Made by a program: the position numbers and the translations under genes | Assembly: GCA_029573715.1 (NCBI GenBank) | Contig: JAKQDR010000164.1 | Coordinates: 1 to 39,140, forward strand | Source: a bacterium | GTDB lineage: Bacteria; Patescibacteriota; Microgenomatia; UBA1406; GWC2-37-13 | Length of the DNA stretch: 39,140 nt | Direction: 5' to 3' | Shown: positions 1 to 10,500 of the stretch, in pieces | Numbering within the stretch: position 1 is the first letter of the stretch | Layout: every line of letters starts with the position of its first letter | Notes under the pieces: generated by a model | The model's input: the letters and a program-made list of their open reading frames with translations, nothing else | What the model was told of the DNA's origin: nothing | Database searches by the model: none

Positions 1-495
1 ACTTGCCCGTTTAATCTTTTCATTTTGTCCGAAAAACAATATCCAAAAGCCCATGGGCCCCAAGATCTTCACAAACGCAAGCTGAATCCATTCACTGATT
101 GCAAAATACAATGGGTCGGGCTTTTGGATGCCGAGCATTGCATCTATCTTGGGTGATAGACGGTGGCCGTGTTCGAAAATATAGCGCACGTTTCCAAATG
201 ATTTTTGATATTGCTCGGTGGCAACATCACAAAATTGATACACGCGATCGTCAGATTTATCTTTTTTGTCGTGATTGCCATAGACGTACACCGTGCGTTT
301 TGATTTTAGAAGCGTAAAAAGCGCAGACCATGGAGTTGCTAAAAACTCATCAAATGTAATGGCATATCCTTCCCAAAAGTCGCCGCAAATCACTACGTTA
401 TGAGCTTCTTGAATAAGGTCTAGCAGCCTATCACAGCGAGCCTTTTCAAACTGCTTGTCAAGATGCAGATCTGATATAACAAGCGTGTGTGTCAT
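1..495 (-). CDS. Calcineurin-like metallophosphoesterase (3' end cut off by window)
   Basis: The first 165 residues of a dinuclear-metal phosphoesterase; the 3' end lies beyond base 1. The family motifs are in the right order: SDLHLD near residue 8, GDFWEG near 39, GNHDKK near 70 and EHGHR near 105, which supply the metal-binding Asp, His and Asn residues. The layout resembles LpxH-like and other small-molecule phosphoesterases. The substrate cannot be told from sequence, and an LpxH role is doubtful because CPR bacteria generally lack lipid A synthesis. The gene starts 61 bases after the fusA stop on the same strand, so it may be read through from the str operon. The ATG at 495 is chosen because SDLHLD follows at once. 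There is no Shine-Dalgarno site; a weak TATCTT lies 12 bases upstream. Confidence 0.85.
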   Translation of the reverse strand, partial: MTHTLVISDLHLDKQFEKARCDRLLDLIQEAHNVVICGDFWEGYAITFDEFLATPWSALFTLLKSKRTVYVYGNHDKKDKSDDRVYQFCDVATEQYQKSFGNVRYIFEHGHRLSPKIDAMLGIQKPDPLYFAISEWIQLAFVKILGPMGFWILFFGQNEKIKRAS

Positions 496-556
496 AACAA
501 ACAACAAAAGATAAGAGCATGCGTCCTGGTACCAATAGTCGAGATGCGACCACCCA

Positions 557-2656
557 TCATTTCTCCTGCATGCTGGCAACCAGGCTTTTTGGTACTTCTT
601 CGTAGTGGCTTGGCTCCATATAGAAAATACCGCGTCCTTGCGTCAGTGAACGAAGGGATGTGGCATATCCTGAAAGTTCTGCCAGAGGCGCATATGCTTT
701 TATTTGAGTGGCGCGCCCTCGTTTTTCCGATCCCAAAATCTTGCCACGTTTGGAGGAGATATCTCCGATCACCGTGCCCATAAATTCATCTGGTACAGTC
801 ACCTCAAGTTTCATTATTGGTTCAAGAAGCGCAACCCCTGCTTTTTTGGCCGCATCAGTTAGAGCCATAGAACCGGCTATTTTGAATGCAATGTCGGAGG
901 AGTCAACTTCATGATATGAGCCGTCTTCTAAGGTGACTTCCATATCAACCACCGGAAATCCTAAAAGCACACCCTTTTCCATCGCTTCTTTCACTCCTTT
1001 TTCAACAGATCCAATATATTCGTTTGGAATATGACCACCTTTTACCACGTTTATGAATTTGAAGCCCTCACCACGTGCGAGGGGTTTGACGGAGATAATG
1101 CAGTGACCATATTGTCCACGACCACCTGTTTGTTTAATGTATTTGCTTTCCGCGCGTGCTGGCTTTTGAATGGTTTCTTTGTATGCCACTTGTGGTTTGC
1201 CGACATTTGCTTCCATGCTCATTTCACGCTTCATACGATCGACTAAAATCTCCAGATGCAACTCTCCCATGCCCGACATGATCGTTTGACCCGTCTCATG
1301 ATTCATTTTTACTCTGAATGTAGGATCTTCTTCGGCAAGTCGTTGCAAGCAGAGGCCGAGCTTTTCCTGATCAGCTTTTGTTTTTGGTTCTATGGCGAGT
1401 GAAATGACGGGGTCGGGGAAAGATATTTGCTCAAGCAGAAGAGGATAGTTTTCATCTGCGAGCGTGTCACCTGTTCGCGTGTCTTTGGGGCCGACCAGTG
1501 CGACAATTTCTCCGGCATACGCCTTATCGACTTCTTCTCGAGAATTGGCGTGCATAAGCATAATGCGTGAGACTCGTTCACTTGTTTGACGGTTGACATT
1601 ATAGATATAACTGCCTGATTCCAGAGTACCTGAGTAAATGCGCGTATAGGTTAATTTTCCTACATGTGCATCGAGTTGAATCTTAAATGCAAGTGCGGAA
1701 AATTTCTCGTCCGGTGTGAGCATTCTTTGCTCAATCTTTGTCTCATCATGCGGATGGCCTCCGGTTATCTTTGCAAGATCAAGAGGTGAGGGAAGAAAAT
1801 CTATGACGGCATCGAGCACAGGTTGTATTCCCTTATTGCGCAATGATGACCCTGCAAAAGTTGGGACAATTTTGTATGCGATCGTTGCTCTGCGGATTGC
1901 CGCTTTGAGTTCTTCTGATGTAATTTCAGATCCAGATAAAAACTTTTCAAGAAGCGCATCGTCGGTTTCGGCGACTCGCTCGATGAGCTTGGCACGATGT
2001 TCTTCTACTTTGGCTTTTATTTCTTCGGGTATTTGATCAGTAATAGTGTAGTCGGTGCCGTCTTCCTTTTTGTCGTATATGATTGCTTTCATGTCGAGCA
2101 AGTGTACGACACCCGTAAACTCAGATTCTTTACCAATAGGATAGGTAATGACCACCGGTGTGCATCCGAGTCGATCGGCAATCTCTTGCACTGTTCCTTC
2201 AAAGTCTGCTCCCAGTTTATCCATTTTGTTGATAAACACCAGACGAGGCACTTTGTATTTGTCAGCCTGTCGCCATACAGTTTCAGATTGCGACTGCACT
2301 CCCTCTTCCGCATCAAACACCACAACTCCTCCATCAAGCACTCGAAGCGAGCGCTCAACTTCAGCGGTAAAATCAACGTGTCCCGGGGTGTCAATAAGGT
2401 TGAAGCGAAAGCCTTTCCAGAAAGTCGTAGTGGCTGCAGAAACAATAGTGATGCCGCGTTCGCGCTCTTGTGCCATCCAATCAAGCTGAGTATTGCCTTC
2501 ATCAATATCTCCGATTTTGTAGGTTCGTCCTGTATAAAAAAGAATGCGTTCTGATGTTGTTGTTTTGCCCGAGTCAATATGAGCTATGACACCAAAATTT
2601 CGGATTTTGTCGAGAGGTACATTACGGTTGGATGTTTTGACAGGTTGTGCGGCCAT
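557..2656 (-). CDS. fusA: Elongation factor G
   Basis: The translocation GTPase, 699 residues, normal full length. G1 is AHIDSGKTTT (residues 25-34; Ser where most bacteria have Ala), the switch II motif is DTPGHVDF, and the G4 motif is NKMDKLGADF. Domain IV carries the conserved tip GGRGQYGH, which enters the decoding-site side of the A site. It is the last gene of the rpoB-rpoC-rpsL-rpsG-fusA order on this strand and starts 49 bases after rpsG ends. No tuf gene follows, unlike the classic str operon. The stop codon is TGA, which shows that UGA terminates in this genome. There is no Shine-Dalgarno site before the ATG. Confidence 0.98.
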   Translation of the reverse strand: MAAQPVKTSNRNVPLDKIRNFGVIAHIDSGKTTTSERILFYTGRTYKIGDIDEGNTQLDWMAQERERGITIVSAATTTFWKGFRFNLIDTPGHVDFTAEVERSLRVLDGGVVVFDAEEGVQSQSETVWRQADKYKVPRLVFINKMDKLGADFEGTVQEIADRLGCTPVVITYPIGKESEFTGVVHLLDMKAIIYDKKEDGTDYTITDQIPEEIKAKVEEHRAKLIERVAETDDALLEKFLSGSEITSEELKAAIRRATIAYKIVPTFAGSSLRNKGIQPVLDAVIDFLPSPLDLAKITGGHPHDETKIEQRMLTPDEKFSALAFKIQLDAHVGKLTYTRIYSGTLESGSYIYNVNRQTSERVSRIMLMHANSREEVDKAYAGEIVALVGPKDTRTGDTLADENYPLLLEQISFPDPVISLAIEPKTKADQEKLGLCLQRLAEEDPTFRVKMNHETGQTIMSGMGELHLEILVDRMKREMSMEANVGKPQVAYKETIQKPARAESKYIKQTGGRGQYGHCIISVKPLARGEGFKFINVVKGGHIPNEYIGSVEKGVKEAMEKGVLLGFPVVDMEVTLEDGSYHEVDSSDIAFKIAGSMALTDAAKKAGVALLEPIMKLEVTVPDEFMGTVIGDISSKRGKILGSEKRGRATQIKAYAPLAELSGYATSLRSLTQGRGIFYMEPSHYEEVPKSLVASMQEK

Positions 2657-2705
2657 ACGAATTTCGATTGGGTATTAGTAATATAATCTGCTGAAGCAAA
2701 ACATT

Positions 2706-3179
2706 TTACCACTTCAAATGAGCAAACGCTTTGTTTTGTTCTGCCTGCTTCTCCACACTTAACTTTTTGTTATACGCAGAACCCACACTATTTATTGCAT
2801 CTTTTAGCTCTGCAACGAGTTTGTCTGTAAATGTGTGATACTCTTTGTTTGAGCGCGCGCGCGCGCCTTCAACGATCCAATTTAATGCTAAAAAGAGCTT
2901 ACGATCTTTTCGCACTTCGGTCGGCACCATATATGAAGCGCCTCCCAATCTGCGTGGACGCACTTCCATGGTGGGAGTCACGTTTGCAATGGCTCTGGTG
3001 AGTGCTCTTGTTGGGTCAGCTTCGATTTCTTTCAGTCGTTCAAGCACTTCGTATACGATGGCGCGTGCTACTGACTTTTTGCCATCATACATGATGTAGT
3101 TAATGAGTTTTGATACTTCAAAACTATCATACACAGGGTCGGGATGTGTCGTGGTTTTTTTATAAGCGCGACGGGGCAT
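2706..3179 (-). CDS. rpsG: 30S ribosomal protein S7
   Basis: A 157-residue primary-binding protein of the 30S head. The N-terminal MPRRAYKK, the central TPTMEVRPRRLGGASYMVP and the C-terminal NKAFAHLKW are all family hallmarks. It lies between rpsL and fusA as in the E. coli str operon. The segment encoding GARARS is an uninterrupted alternating GC run (2853-2866). In E. coli, S7 controls this operon by binding the rpsL-rpsG intercistronic mRNA; the matching gap here (3180-3281) can fold into long helices. The start has no Shine-Dalgarno site; the region just before it is U-rich. Confidence 0.98.
   Translation of the reverse strand: MPRRAYKKTTTHPDPVYDSFEVSKLINYIMYDGKKSVARAIVYEVLERLKEIEADPTRALTRAIANVTPTMEVRPRRLGGASYMVPTEVRKDRKLFLALNWIVEGARARSNKEYHTFTDKLVAELKDAINSVGSAYNKKLSVEKQAEQNKAFAHLKW
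2853..2866. repeat. (GC)7 alternating dinucleotide tract inside rpsG
   Basis: Fourteen bases of strictly alternating G and C, coding for Ala-Arg-Ala-Arg of S7. Such tracts can adopt Z-DNA and can slip, but this one lies in an essential gene and the reading frame is intact. It is probably only codon choice. Confidence 0.6.
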
Positions 3180-3281
3180 AACAAAATAAATTGCCTATGA
3201 GCGATACAGATTGTGATGTCTCAGGATAATATATTAATTCGCCGCTCATAAGCTACTCTCCTGGACATCTGTTACCTATCA
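3180..3281 (-). promoter_or_regulatory. rpsL-rpsG intercistronic leader with two interleaved RNA helices (candidate S7 autoregulatory element)
   Basis: In the minus-strand RNA, GAUGUCCAGGA (3269-3259) pairs with UCCUGAGACAUC (3226-3215): 11 pairs with one bulged A. GCUUAUGAGCG (3253-3243) pairs with CGCUCAUAGGC (3203-3193): 11 pairs with one G-U. The arms occur in the order B, A, B', A', so the two helices interlock as a pseudoknot or compete as alternatives. The last arm ends 13 bases before the rpsG start codon. In E. coli the S12-S7 gap of about 100 nt is the S7 repressor site; equivalence here is inferred from position and structure only. Confidence 0.55.
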
Positions 3282-3731
3282 TTATTTGGCCTCAGCTTTT
3301 GGTCGTTTGGTACCGTATTTGCTTCTGCTGTTTCGACGGGGATCTTTTGCGGATGGTGTGCCCTGTGTGCTCACCCCCTGCGTGTCATATTTTCCTCGCA
3401 CGATGTGATATTTCACACCAGGCAAATCCTTTACTCTGCCACCACGCACCAACACAATGGAGTGTTCTGCAAGATTGTGCCCAATCCCTTGAATGTATGC
3501 CGTGACATCTTGTTTGTTTGAAAGACGAACACGAGCAACTTTGCGCAGTGCAGAATTTGGTTTTTTAGGTGTCATGGTTCGCACTACAGTGCACACGCCT
3601 CGTTTAAAGGGGCTGAGCGTTGGGACATATTTGCGCTTAATTCCATTAAAAACCAGCTGCAATCCTGCAGATCTTGATTTAATGATCTTTTTAGATCGTT
3701 TACGCTTGATGAGTTGATTGATTGTTGGCAT
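3282..3731 (-). CDS. rpsL: 30S ribosomal protein S12
   Basis: A 149-residue decoding-centre protein. It starts MPTINQL, has the streptomycin/accuracy loop [11 protein letters not shown] and the second accuracy loop [10 protein letters not shown], and ends near [11 protein letters not shown]. It has the longer Firmicutes-type loop after residue 15 and also about nine extra residues before RSKYG (around [14 protein letters not shown]), so it is longer than E. coli S12 (124) and the common 137-140 form. The ATG at 3731 is chosen because MPTINQ is the canonical N-terminus; an upstream in-frame extension has no family support. This start lies 32 bases inside the end of rpoC in another frame, so the two are probably translationally coupled. 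Confidence 0.97.
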   Translation of the reverse strand: MPTINQLIKRKRSKKIIKSRSAGLQLVFNGIKRKYVPTLSPFKRGVCTVVRTMTPKKPNSALRKVARVRLSNKQDVTAYIQGIGHNLAEHSIVLVRGGRVKDLPGVKYHIVRGKYDTQGVSTQGTPSAKDPRRNSRSKYGTKRPKAEAK

Positions 3732-6700
3732 ATGTTTCTTGGAATTTCTTATCGTAATCCGCAATAAGACCTTCGTTAACAGGGATAAGGCGTCCGATTA
3801 TAACATTCTCCTTGAGTCCGAGCAAGTAGTCCGTTTGTCCGGCTATGGCTGCTTTTGAAAGCACCCCGGTGGTTTGTTCGAATGACGCCGCAGAAAGCCA
3901 GCTTTCCGTGTAAATTGCAGCCCTGGTAATACCAAATATCATGATTTTACCTGTTGCCGGTTTTCCTCCAAGCGCCAGTATTTTGCGATTCTCGACATCG
4001 AAACGCAATCGAGACATAACTTCATCTTTGACAAATGAAGTGCCACCTTCTTCTTCAATGGAGATTTTATCGCTCATTTTGCGCACAATTATCTCGAAGT
4101 GCTTATCATGAATGGTGATGCCCTGTGATTCATACACTTTTTGTATCTCATCAACTAAATATTGTTGGGCAGCATCAAGTCCTTTAATGGCGAGGACATC
4201 GGATACATTTAGGTACCCTTCTGAGAGCGCGCTTCCGGCAGATACCATATCTCCATCTTTTATCTTTAGCTTTTGCGACATAGGCACTCTAAATTCTTCG
4301 TCAGTATCATCGGTGCCGGCAATCTTTATTACATAGGTATCTTTTTGAGTGTCTTCAATGACGGTCGCCTTACCGCTAATGCTTGCGATGGGAGAAACTA
4401 TTTTTGGAGTTCTTGTTTCAAACAGCTCCTCTACCCGTGGCAATCCTTGAGTCACGTCTGATATGACGATGCCTCCGAAATGACGGACACGCATCGTGAG
4501 CTGCGTTCCCGGTTCACCGATAGATTGTGCGGCAAGAACCCCCACCGGCGCGCCTACCTGAACAAGGCCGCTTCCTGCAAGATCAAGCCCATAACATTTT
4601 TGGCAAAGCCCTTGTTTTGCATCGCAATAGAGCGGGCTACGTACCGATACGCTTTGGATTTTCGCCTTTTCAATTTCCATCACTTTCTCCTCAGATATGA
4701 GTTCTCCTTTGGCGACGATAATGTGTTCACCCGATGTAACATCTTCTGCTGCAAATCGGCCACGAATGCGATCGGCAAAGCGCTCTGCACGCTCACCATC
4801 GCGCGTGACAGTGAGGTAGGAAAGCGTTTCGCAATCCTCCATGCGGATGATCATGTCATGTGCGACATCATGCAGTCTGCGAGTTAAGTATCCGGCATCA
4901 GCTGTTTTGAGCGCCGAATCGGTAAGACCCTTGCGTGCACCTCGTGCTGAGGTTACATATTCAAAAATCTTAAGACCTTCTCGGTAGTTTGATTTAGTGG
5001 GGACTTCAATAATTTTGCCCATGGGGTCAACCACCAAACCTTTTATGGCGGAAAGTTGTTTGAGTTGTTCACGCGATGCGCGAGCACCTCCCGACTTGAT
5101 AATGATTTTCACAGGGTTTTCTTCGTCAATAGCGTCCCACGTCAAATCAGCGAGTTTATCGGTGGTTTCCATCCATAGTTTGTTGGTGTATCGGCGCTTT
5201 TCAGTTTCAGTGAGGAGCCCATCTTGCAAGCTTTTTTCAATAGAGGTAAGTTGTTCTTGCGCTTCTTTGAGCACATCATCTTTTTCTTTTGCAATAACAC
5301 AGTCAAAGATAGATACAGAGAGTCCACCTGCAATGGTTGATGCCCAAAACCCTATTGATTTGATGTTATCGATGAGCTGAGCAACCTTATCATGATCATT
5401 GAAGAGCTTAATGGCTTTGGTGATAAGTGATTTTATGTCAGCAGCTTTTACTGCATCATTGATGAATTGAAGTTCATCGGGTAAAAGCTCGTTGAACATG
5501 ATACGCCCAACACTTGTACGTATGGTTGTGTCACCGATGCGAGCGAATATGGGCTGGCGCAACTCAATTTTTTGAAGATGATACAAGCTTATTGCAGTTT
5601 CTCTCGATTCACATAAGACGAGAGCTTCATCCTTAACGTGTGCATATGCCTGATCTAAGGTGGTCATGTAATACACACCCAGTGCCATCTCTTTGTTGGG
5701 GATAACGATCGGCGAGCCATCTGCCGGCTTAAGCAAATTATGTTTAGCAAGCATCTGTGTTTTTACTTCGTGTATAGATTCTTGTGATAAGGGGACAAAT
5801 ACACCCATGGCATCTCCGTCAAAATCTGCATTGTATCCGGCACAAACCGTTGGATGCAGACGTATCGCATGATCGTCAATAAGCACGGGATAGAAGCCCA
5901 ATATGGAAAGCTTGTGTAAGGTGGGAGCACGATTAAGCAAAATGGGGTGATCCTTGACAATTTGCTCAAGAATGTCGTACACCACAGGTTGTCGCTCTTC
6001 CAAGAAATTTTTAGCAGCTTTAATATTGGGCGCAAGTCCTCGGATCATAATTTCATGGAGCAAAAATGGCTTGAAGATTTCCAGAGCCATTTCTTTGGGC
6101 AAACCACACTGGTCAAGCTTAAGATTTGGCCCGACAGTGATGGTTGATCGAGCAGAGTAGTCAACTCGTTTACCAAGAAGGTTTTGGCGGAATCTGCCTT
6201 GCTTGCCTCGCAAAACATCTGAGAGTGATTTCAATGCTTTCGCTTGAGTGCTTCCAACAACTCTGGATTTGCCTCGTGATTTCTGCAAGTCGATGAGAGA
6301 GTCAACAGCTTCCTGAAGCATGCGTTTTTCATTTCGCAAAATGATTTCCGGTGCACCAAGTTCGATGAGTTGCTTGAGCCGATTGTTGCGATTTATTACA
6401 CGACGATACAAATCGTTTAAATCTGATGTGGCAAATTTACCTCCTGAAAGCTGGACAACTGGACGAAGATCTGGAGGAATGACGGGAAGCATGGTGAGCA
6501 TGAGCCATGCGGGCTTAATATTGCTTTTTGCAAATGATTCAAGCACACGTGCTTTTTTAAGCATCTTGGTGCGGCGTTCGCCTTTTACCTCAAGAAGTCC
6601 GCGCTGACATGCCTCAAGTGCCTTGTGCAAATCAAAATCCTGAAGAATGGAGTGAAGCACTTCTGCCCCCATACCCACTTCTGCAAACTGATCAAGTTCC

Positions 6701-7470
6701 TTGTCTTTCAAAAATAGAAAATCTTCCTCTTCGATGACGTTGTTCACTTGTGCATCACGCACAATGCGAATGACACGGTCAAATGTGGCAACCACTTGTG
6801 CTTTTCGCTCAATAAATGCGTCGGTAAGCCTTTTTTGCGCTTCGCGTTCCTTCAAATCAATCTCAGCAAGGGTGATGTCGCGCTGTTCTGCTTTGGTAAT
6901 TTTCTTCACAACCTCATCTTTCTGTTTTTGATATTCCTTATTAAGGTTTGCTCTTTTTGTCTCAAGTTGTGCCTCGACATCATGAAGTTCTGCGTCTTTC
7001 ATCTTTTCAAGACTTGCCGCAGCCTCTTTTTGTTTATCGGAGTTTATTGACGTAACTAAGTACGCTGCGTAATATATGACACGTTCAAGCATTTGGGCCG
7101 GTATCTCAAGAATTGTTGAGATCGGTGAGCTTGGGCCTTTGAAGTACCAAATATGTGCGACAGGTGTAGAAAGCTTAATATGACCCATGCGTTCTCGTCG
7201 CACCACTGATGCGGTCACCTCGACACCACAGCGATCACAAATGATTCCTTTATAGCGAATTCGTTTATATTTGCCACAGTAACATTCAAAATCTTTGGTA
7301 GGACCAAAAATTCTCTCATCAAACAAACCGTCCTTTTCTGGTCTAAATGTTCGGTAGTTAATGGTTTCTGGCTTGACCACTTCCCCTTTAGACCACCCAA
7401 AAATATCTTCGGGCGAAGCAATGCGTATCTTAAGTCCTGAAAAGTTGAGATTTGGTTTTTGATCGTCCAT
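3700..7470 (-). CDS. rpoC: DNA-directed RNA polymerase subunit beta'
   Basis: The 1256-residue catalytic subunit. The N-terminal zinc site is CYCGKYK...CDRCGVEV (residues ~63-83), and the second is [13 protein letters not shown]. The active-site motif NADFDGD is intact with its three Mg-binding Asp residues, but the following residues read AMGVFVPL instead of the usual QMAVHVPL. Between the clamp start and [12 protein letters not shown] there is an insertion of about 90 residues rich in Lys, Glu and Ala (residues ~140-250), predicted to be a helical hairpin or coiled coil. Trigger-loop and bridge-helix regions ([19 protein letters not shown]) are conserved. It follows rpoB by 45 bases and overlaps rpsL by 32 bases. 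Confidence 0.98.
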   Translation of the reverse strand: MDDQKPNLNFSGLKIRIASPEDIFGWSKGEVVKPETINYRTFRPEKDGLFDERIFGPTKDFECYCGKYKRIRYKGIICDRCGVEVTASVVRRERMGHIKLSTPVAHIWYFKGPSSPISTILEIPAQMLERVIYYAAYLVTSINSDKQKEAAASLEKMKDAELHDVEAQLETKRANLNKEYQKQKDEVVKKITKAEQRDITLAEIDLKEREAQKRLTDAFIERKAQVVATFDRVIRIVRDAQVNNVIEEEDFLFLKDKELDQFAEVGMGAEVLHSILQDFDLHKALEACQRGLLEVKGERRTKMLKKARVLESFAKSNIKPAWLMLTMLPVIPPDLRPVVQLSGGKFATSDLNDLYRRVINRNNRLKQLIELGAPEIILRNEKRMLQEAVDSLIDLQKSRGKSRVVGSTQAKALKSLSDVLRGKQGRFRQNLLGKRVDYSARSTITVGPNLKLDQCGLPKEMALEIFKPFLLHEIMIRGLAPNIKAAKNFLEERQPVVYDILEQIVKDHPILLNRAPTLHKLSILGFYPVLIDDHAIRLHPTVCAGYNADFDGDAMGVFVPLSQESIHEVKTQMLAKHNLLKPADGSPIVIPNKEMALGVYYMTTLDQAYAHVKDEALVLCESRETAISLYHLQKIELRQPIFARIGDTTIRTSVGRIMFNELLPDELQFINDAVKAADIKSLITKAIKLFNDHDKVAQLIDNIKSIGFWASTIAGGLSVSIFDCVIAKEKDDVLKEAQEQLTSIEKSLQDGLLTETEKRRYTNKLWMETTDKLADLTWDAIDEENPVKIIIKSGGARASREQLKQLSAIKGLVVDPMGKIIEVPTKSNYREGLKIFEYVTSARGARKGLTDSALKTADAGYLTRRLHDVAHDMIIRMEDCETLSYLTVTRDGERAERFADRIRGRFAAEDVTSGEHIIVAKGELISEEKVMEIEKAKIQSVSVRSPLYCDAKQGLCQKCYGLDLAGSGLVQVGAPVGVLAAQSIGEPGTQLTMRVRHFGGIVISDVTQGLPRVEELFETRTPKIVSPIASISGKATVIEDTQKDTYVIKIAGTDDTDEEFRVPMSQKLKIKDGDMVSAGSALSEGYLNVSDVLAIKGLDAAQQYLVDEIQKVYESQGITIHDKHFEIIVRKMSDKISIEEEGGTSFVKDEVMSRLRFDVENRKILALGGKPATGKIMIFGITRAAIYTESWLSAASFEQTTGVLSKAAIAGQTDYLLGLKENVIIGRLIPVNEGLIADYDKKFQETYANNQSTHQA

Positions 7471-7515
7471 AAGATTTTTGAGTGGCGTGTAATGAAATAA
7501 GATAAAATATGATAG

Positions 7516-10500
7516 TTAGAGACCTGCTTTTTCGGATCCAAGATAATCTACCGCAAGTCCCAATGCATTTAATTCTTTAACCAATACATTAAATGATTCG
7601 GGTACGGATGATTGAGGTATGGGAATTCCTTTGATGATGGATTCAAACGCTTTTTGTCTACCTCTCACATCATCTGATTTTATCGTCAGCATTTCCTGAA
7701 GCACATGGGGTACGCGATGAGCTTCAAGTGCCCAGACTTCCATTTCTCCAAAGCGTTGACCACCCATTTGGCTTTTTCCACCAAGTGGCTGTTGAGTCAC
7801 CAGTGAATATGGCCCTACAGAACGAGCATGGAATTTGTCATCAACCATGTGAATGAGCTTCATGATGTATCCGATGCCAGTAAGGACGGGTCGATCGAAC
7901 TCTTGTCCGGTTGAACCGTCAAAGAGTTTCTGCTTGCCATCAAGCGGCATTCCCAGTTTTTTGAGTGAATCAATGATGAACGCTTCTTTTAGCTGCTCAA
8001 ACACAGGAAGATTGATATGGACACCTTGTTTTTGCGCGATATTCCCGAGTATAGTTTCAAAGATCTGCCCCATGTTCATACGTGCCAAGATTGAGGCGGG
8101 GGAGATAATGATGTCAACAGGTGTTCCGTCTGCCAAATACGGCATGTCATGTTCGGGTAATATTTTTGCAATCACTCCTTTGTTGCCGTGTCGTCCGGCA
8201 AGTTTATCTCCGACTGACACCTTTCGAAGCGATGCGGTATGCACGAGCACTCGTTTAAGCACCGAGGGTTCAAGCTCGTTTGGATCTTTTTGGCTATCGA
8301 TTGTTTCAACATTAACCACAAATCCACGTTTGCCGTATGGGACTCTCAGTGAGGTGTCTTTTACATCTTTTGCTTTTTCACCAAATATTGCTCGAAGCAA
8401 CCGTTCTTCTGCGGTAAGCTCCCTCTCGCCTTTGGGTGCTACTTTCCCAACCAAAATGTCGCCACCTTTAATTTTTGTTCCCTCAACTACATATCCATCT
8501 TTATCAAGATTGGCAAGCACCTCTTCACGGACGTTAGGGATATCTCGAGTGAGTTCCTCGGGGCCGAGTTTGGTGTCTACAACATCTGCCACAAATTCTT
8601 CCATTGTGAGTGAGGTAAACACGTCGTCTTTGAGCAATCGTTCAGACACCACGAATCCGTCTTCATACCCATATCCATGCAGTGATGTATATGCAATGGT
8701 AAGATTTTGTCCGAGAGCGAGAGAACCCCCATCGGTGCCTGGTCCATCTATCACTAGATCTCCTTTTTTGATTTTTTGTTTGATTTCAACCTTTGGTCTT
8801 TGGTCAAAACATACATCCTTGTTTGTGCGGGTGAAGCGCTCGAGCTTGTATTCATGTTCTTTTCCTGATTTTCCTTTGAGCACAACTTTTCGCGCATCTA
8901 CATACTGAACGGTAGCATCTTCCGGAGCTCGCACGGTACGGCCCAGTGCTGTAGCTACTTTTGCTTCCATCCCCGTACCAACCATCGGTGCGGCCGGCCT
9001 TACCAAAGGCACAGCCTGACATTGCATGTGCGTTCCCATGAGGGCCCTTGACGCATCGTCGTTTTGGAGAAATGGTATGGTGGCAGCTGAAACACCAACC
9101 GCCTGACGGGGCGAAACATCAATATACTGAACCTTAGTAACAGGTACTTCAGTGAGCTCACCCATGTGGCGGGTGACCACATACTCATCAGTAATTCGTC
9201 CATCTTCATCAATAGCTACATTAGTTGAAGTGATAAAAAATTTATCTTCATCATCAGCTTGCAAATAATCGATTTGGTCGGTGATATACGCTTTTGAACC
9301 TTTTGTCACTACCTTGCGATATGGCGTTTCCATAAACCCATGTTCATTTACCCGTCCGTATAATGCGATGTAGGTAACCACTCCGATGTTTGGACCTTCG
9401 GGTGAGCGAATAGGGCAGATGCGACCATATTGGGATGCGGCAATATCGCGAATAGAAAAGCTTGCACGTTCTTTTTCGATGCCACCGGGCCCGGCAACAG
9501 TAATGCGACGTAAATTGTCGAGTTCGGCGAGCAAATTGGTTTGATCAATAATGTTTGAGAGCTGTGAAGTGCGGAAAAAACTGTTTAATGCAGAGGCAAT
9601 AGGCTTGGTGTTTATGACTTGTGCTGGGGCAACTTGATTTTCTGCAGCCATCAAGCTCATGCGTTCGCGCACTTCCTTCTCTGCACGTACCATACCAACC
9701 CGAATACTATATAGGCTGACGATTTCACCAACAGTACGGAGTCGTCGATTACCGAGATGATCAATATCGTCAAACCCGTCTTGTGACTTGCTGATTTGAA
9801 TAAGTGTTTTAATTGTTGCAACAACGTCCTCTTTACTCAGCAAATGATGCTCAGGGCTATTTTCTACGTTAAGGCCCAATCGCTTATTGAGCTTATAGCG
9901 ACCAACCTGCGAGAGTGTGTATCGCTTTGGGTCGAAAAAAACCATATTAAGTGTTTTGTAGGCATTTTCTATGACGAGCGGTTCTCCCGGCTTTATTTTT
10001 CGATAAAACTCCATGACCGCATCTTCACGAGAGTGTGTTCGATCTTTTTTAAGTGTTGGCATGAGATATTTTTCGACAAGCTCAGGATCAACATCATTAA
10101 ATAGAGAGCGAATAGAGGCGTGATCGTCTCCTTCAAACAACTTCAAAAATACTGTCGCAAGCATCTTGCGTTTGCGATTAATTTTGGCCTCAATAAGCCC
10201 TTGTTTATTGATGGTAAAGTCAAGCCATGCACCAATATATGGGCGGATTTCAGCGTTATACAATGTCAATCCGGTGCCTTTATCAATTTCTGCAGTAAAG
10301 TAGACTCCAGGTGATCGTACAATTTGGCTTATCACTGCACGTTCAATGCCGTTAATGATAAAGGTGCCTCGATCGGTCATAATGGGCACATTACACATGT
10401 AAACGTCTTGAGTTTTGGTTTCATTTGCGCGTTTGTTGGTGAGCTGAAGTTTGATGTAGGCGGGGCGATCGTAGGTGAGTTTTTTCTTCTTGCACAAGTC

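Noticed and set aside
557-559. UGA recoded to glycine as in some CPR lineages
   Set aside because: fusA ends properly at TGA, no gene needs UGA read-through, and prfB is present.
1997-2554. Plus-strand open frame opposite fusA
   Set aside because: Antisense shadow of the conserved EF-G GTP-binding domain; no recognisable protein features.
7853-8908. Long plus-strand open frame (351 codons) opposite rpoB
   Set aside because: It is fully antisense to well-conserved rpoB codons, is Ser/Pro-rich without any domain, and has no promoter or start context.
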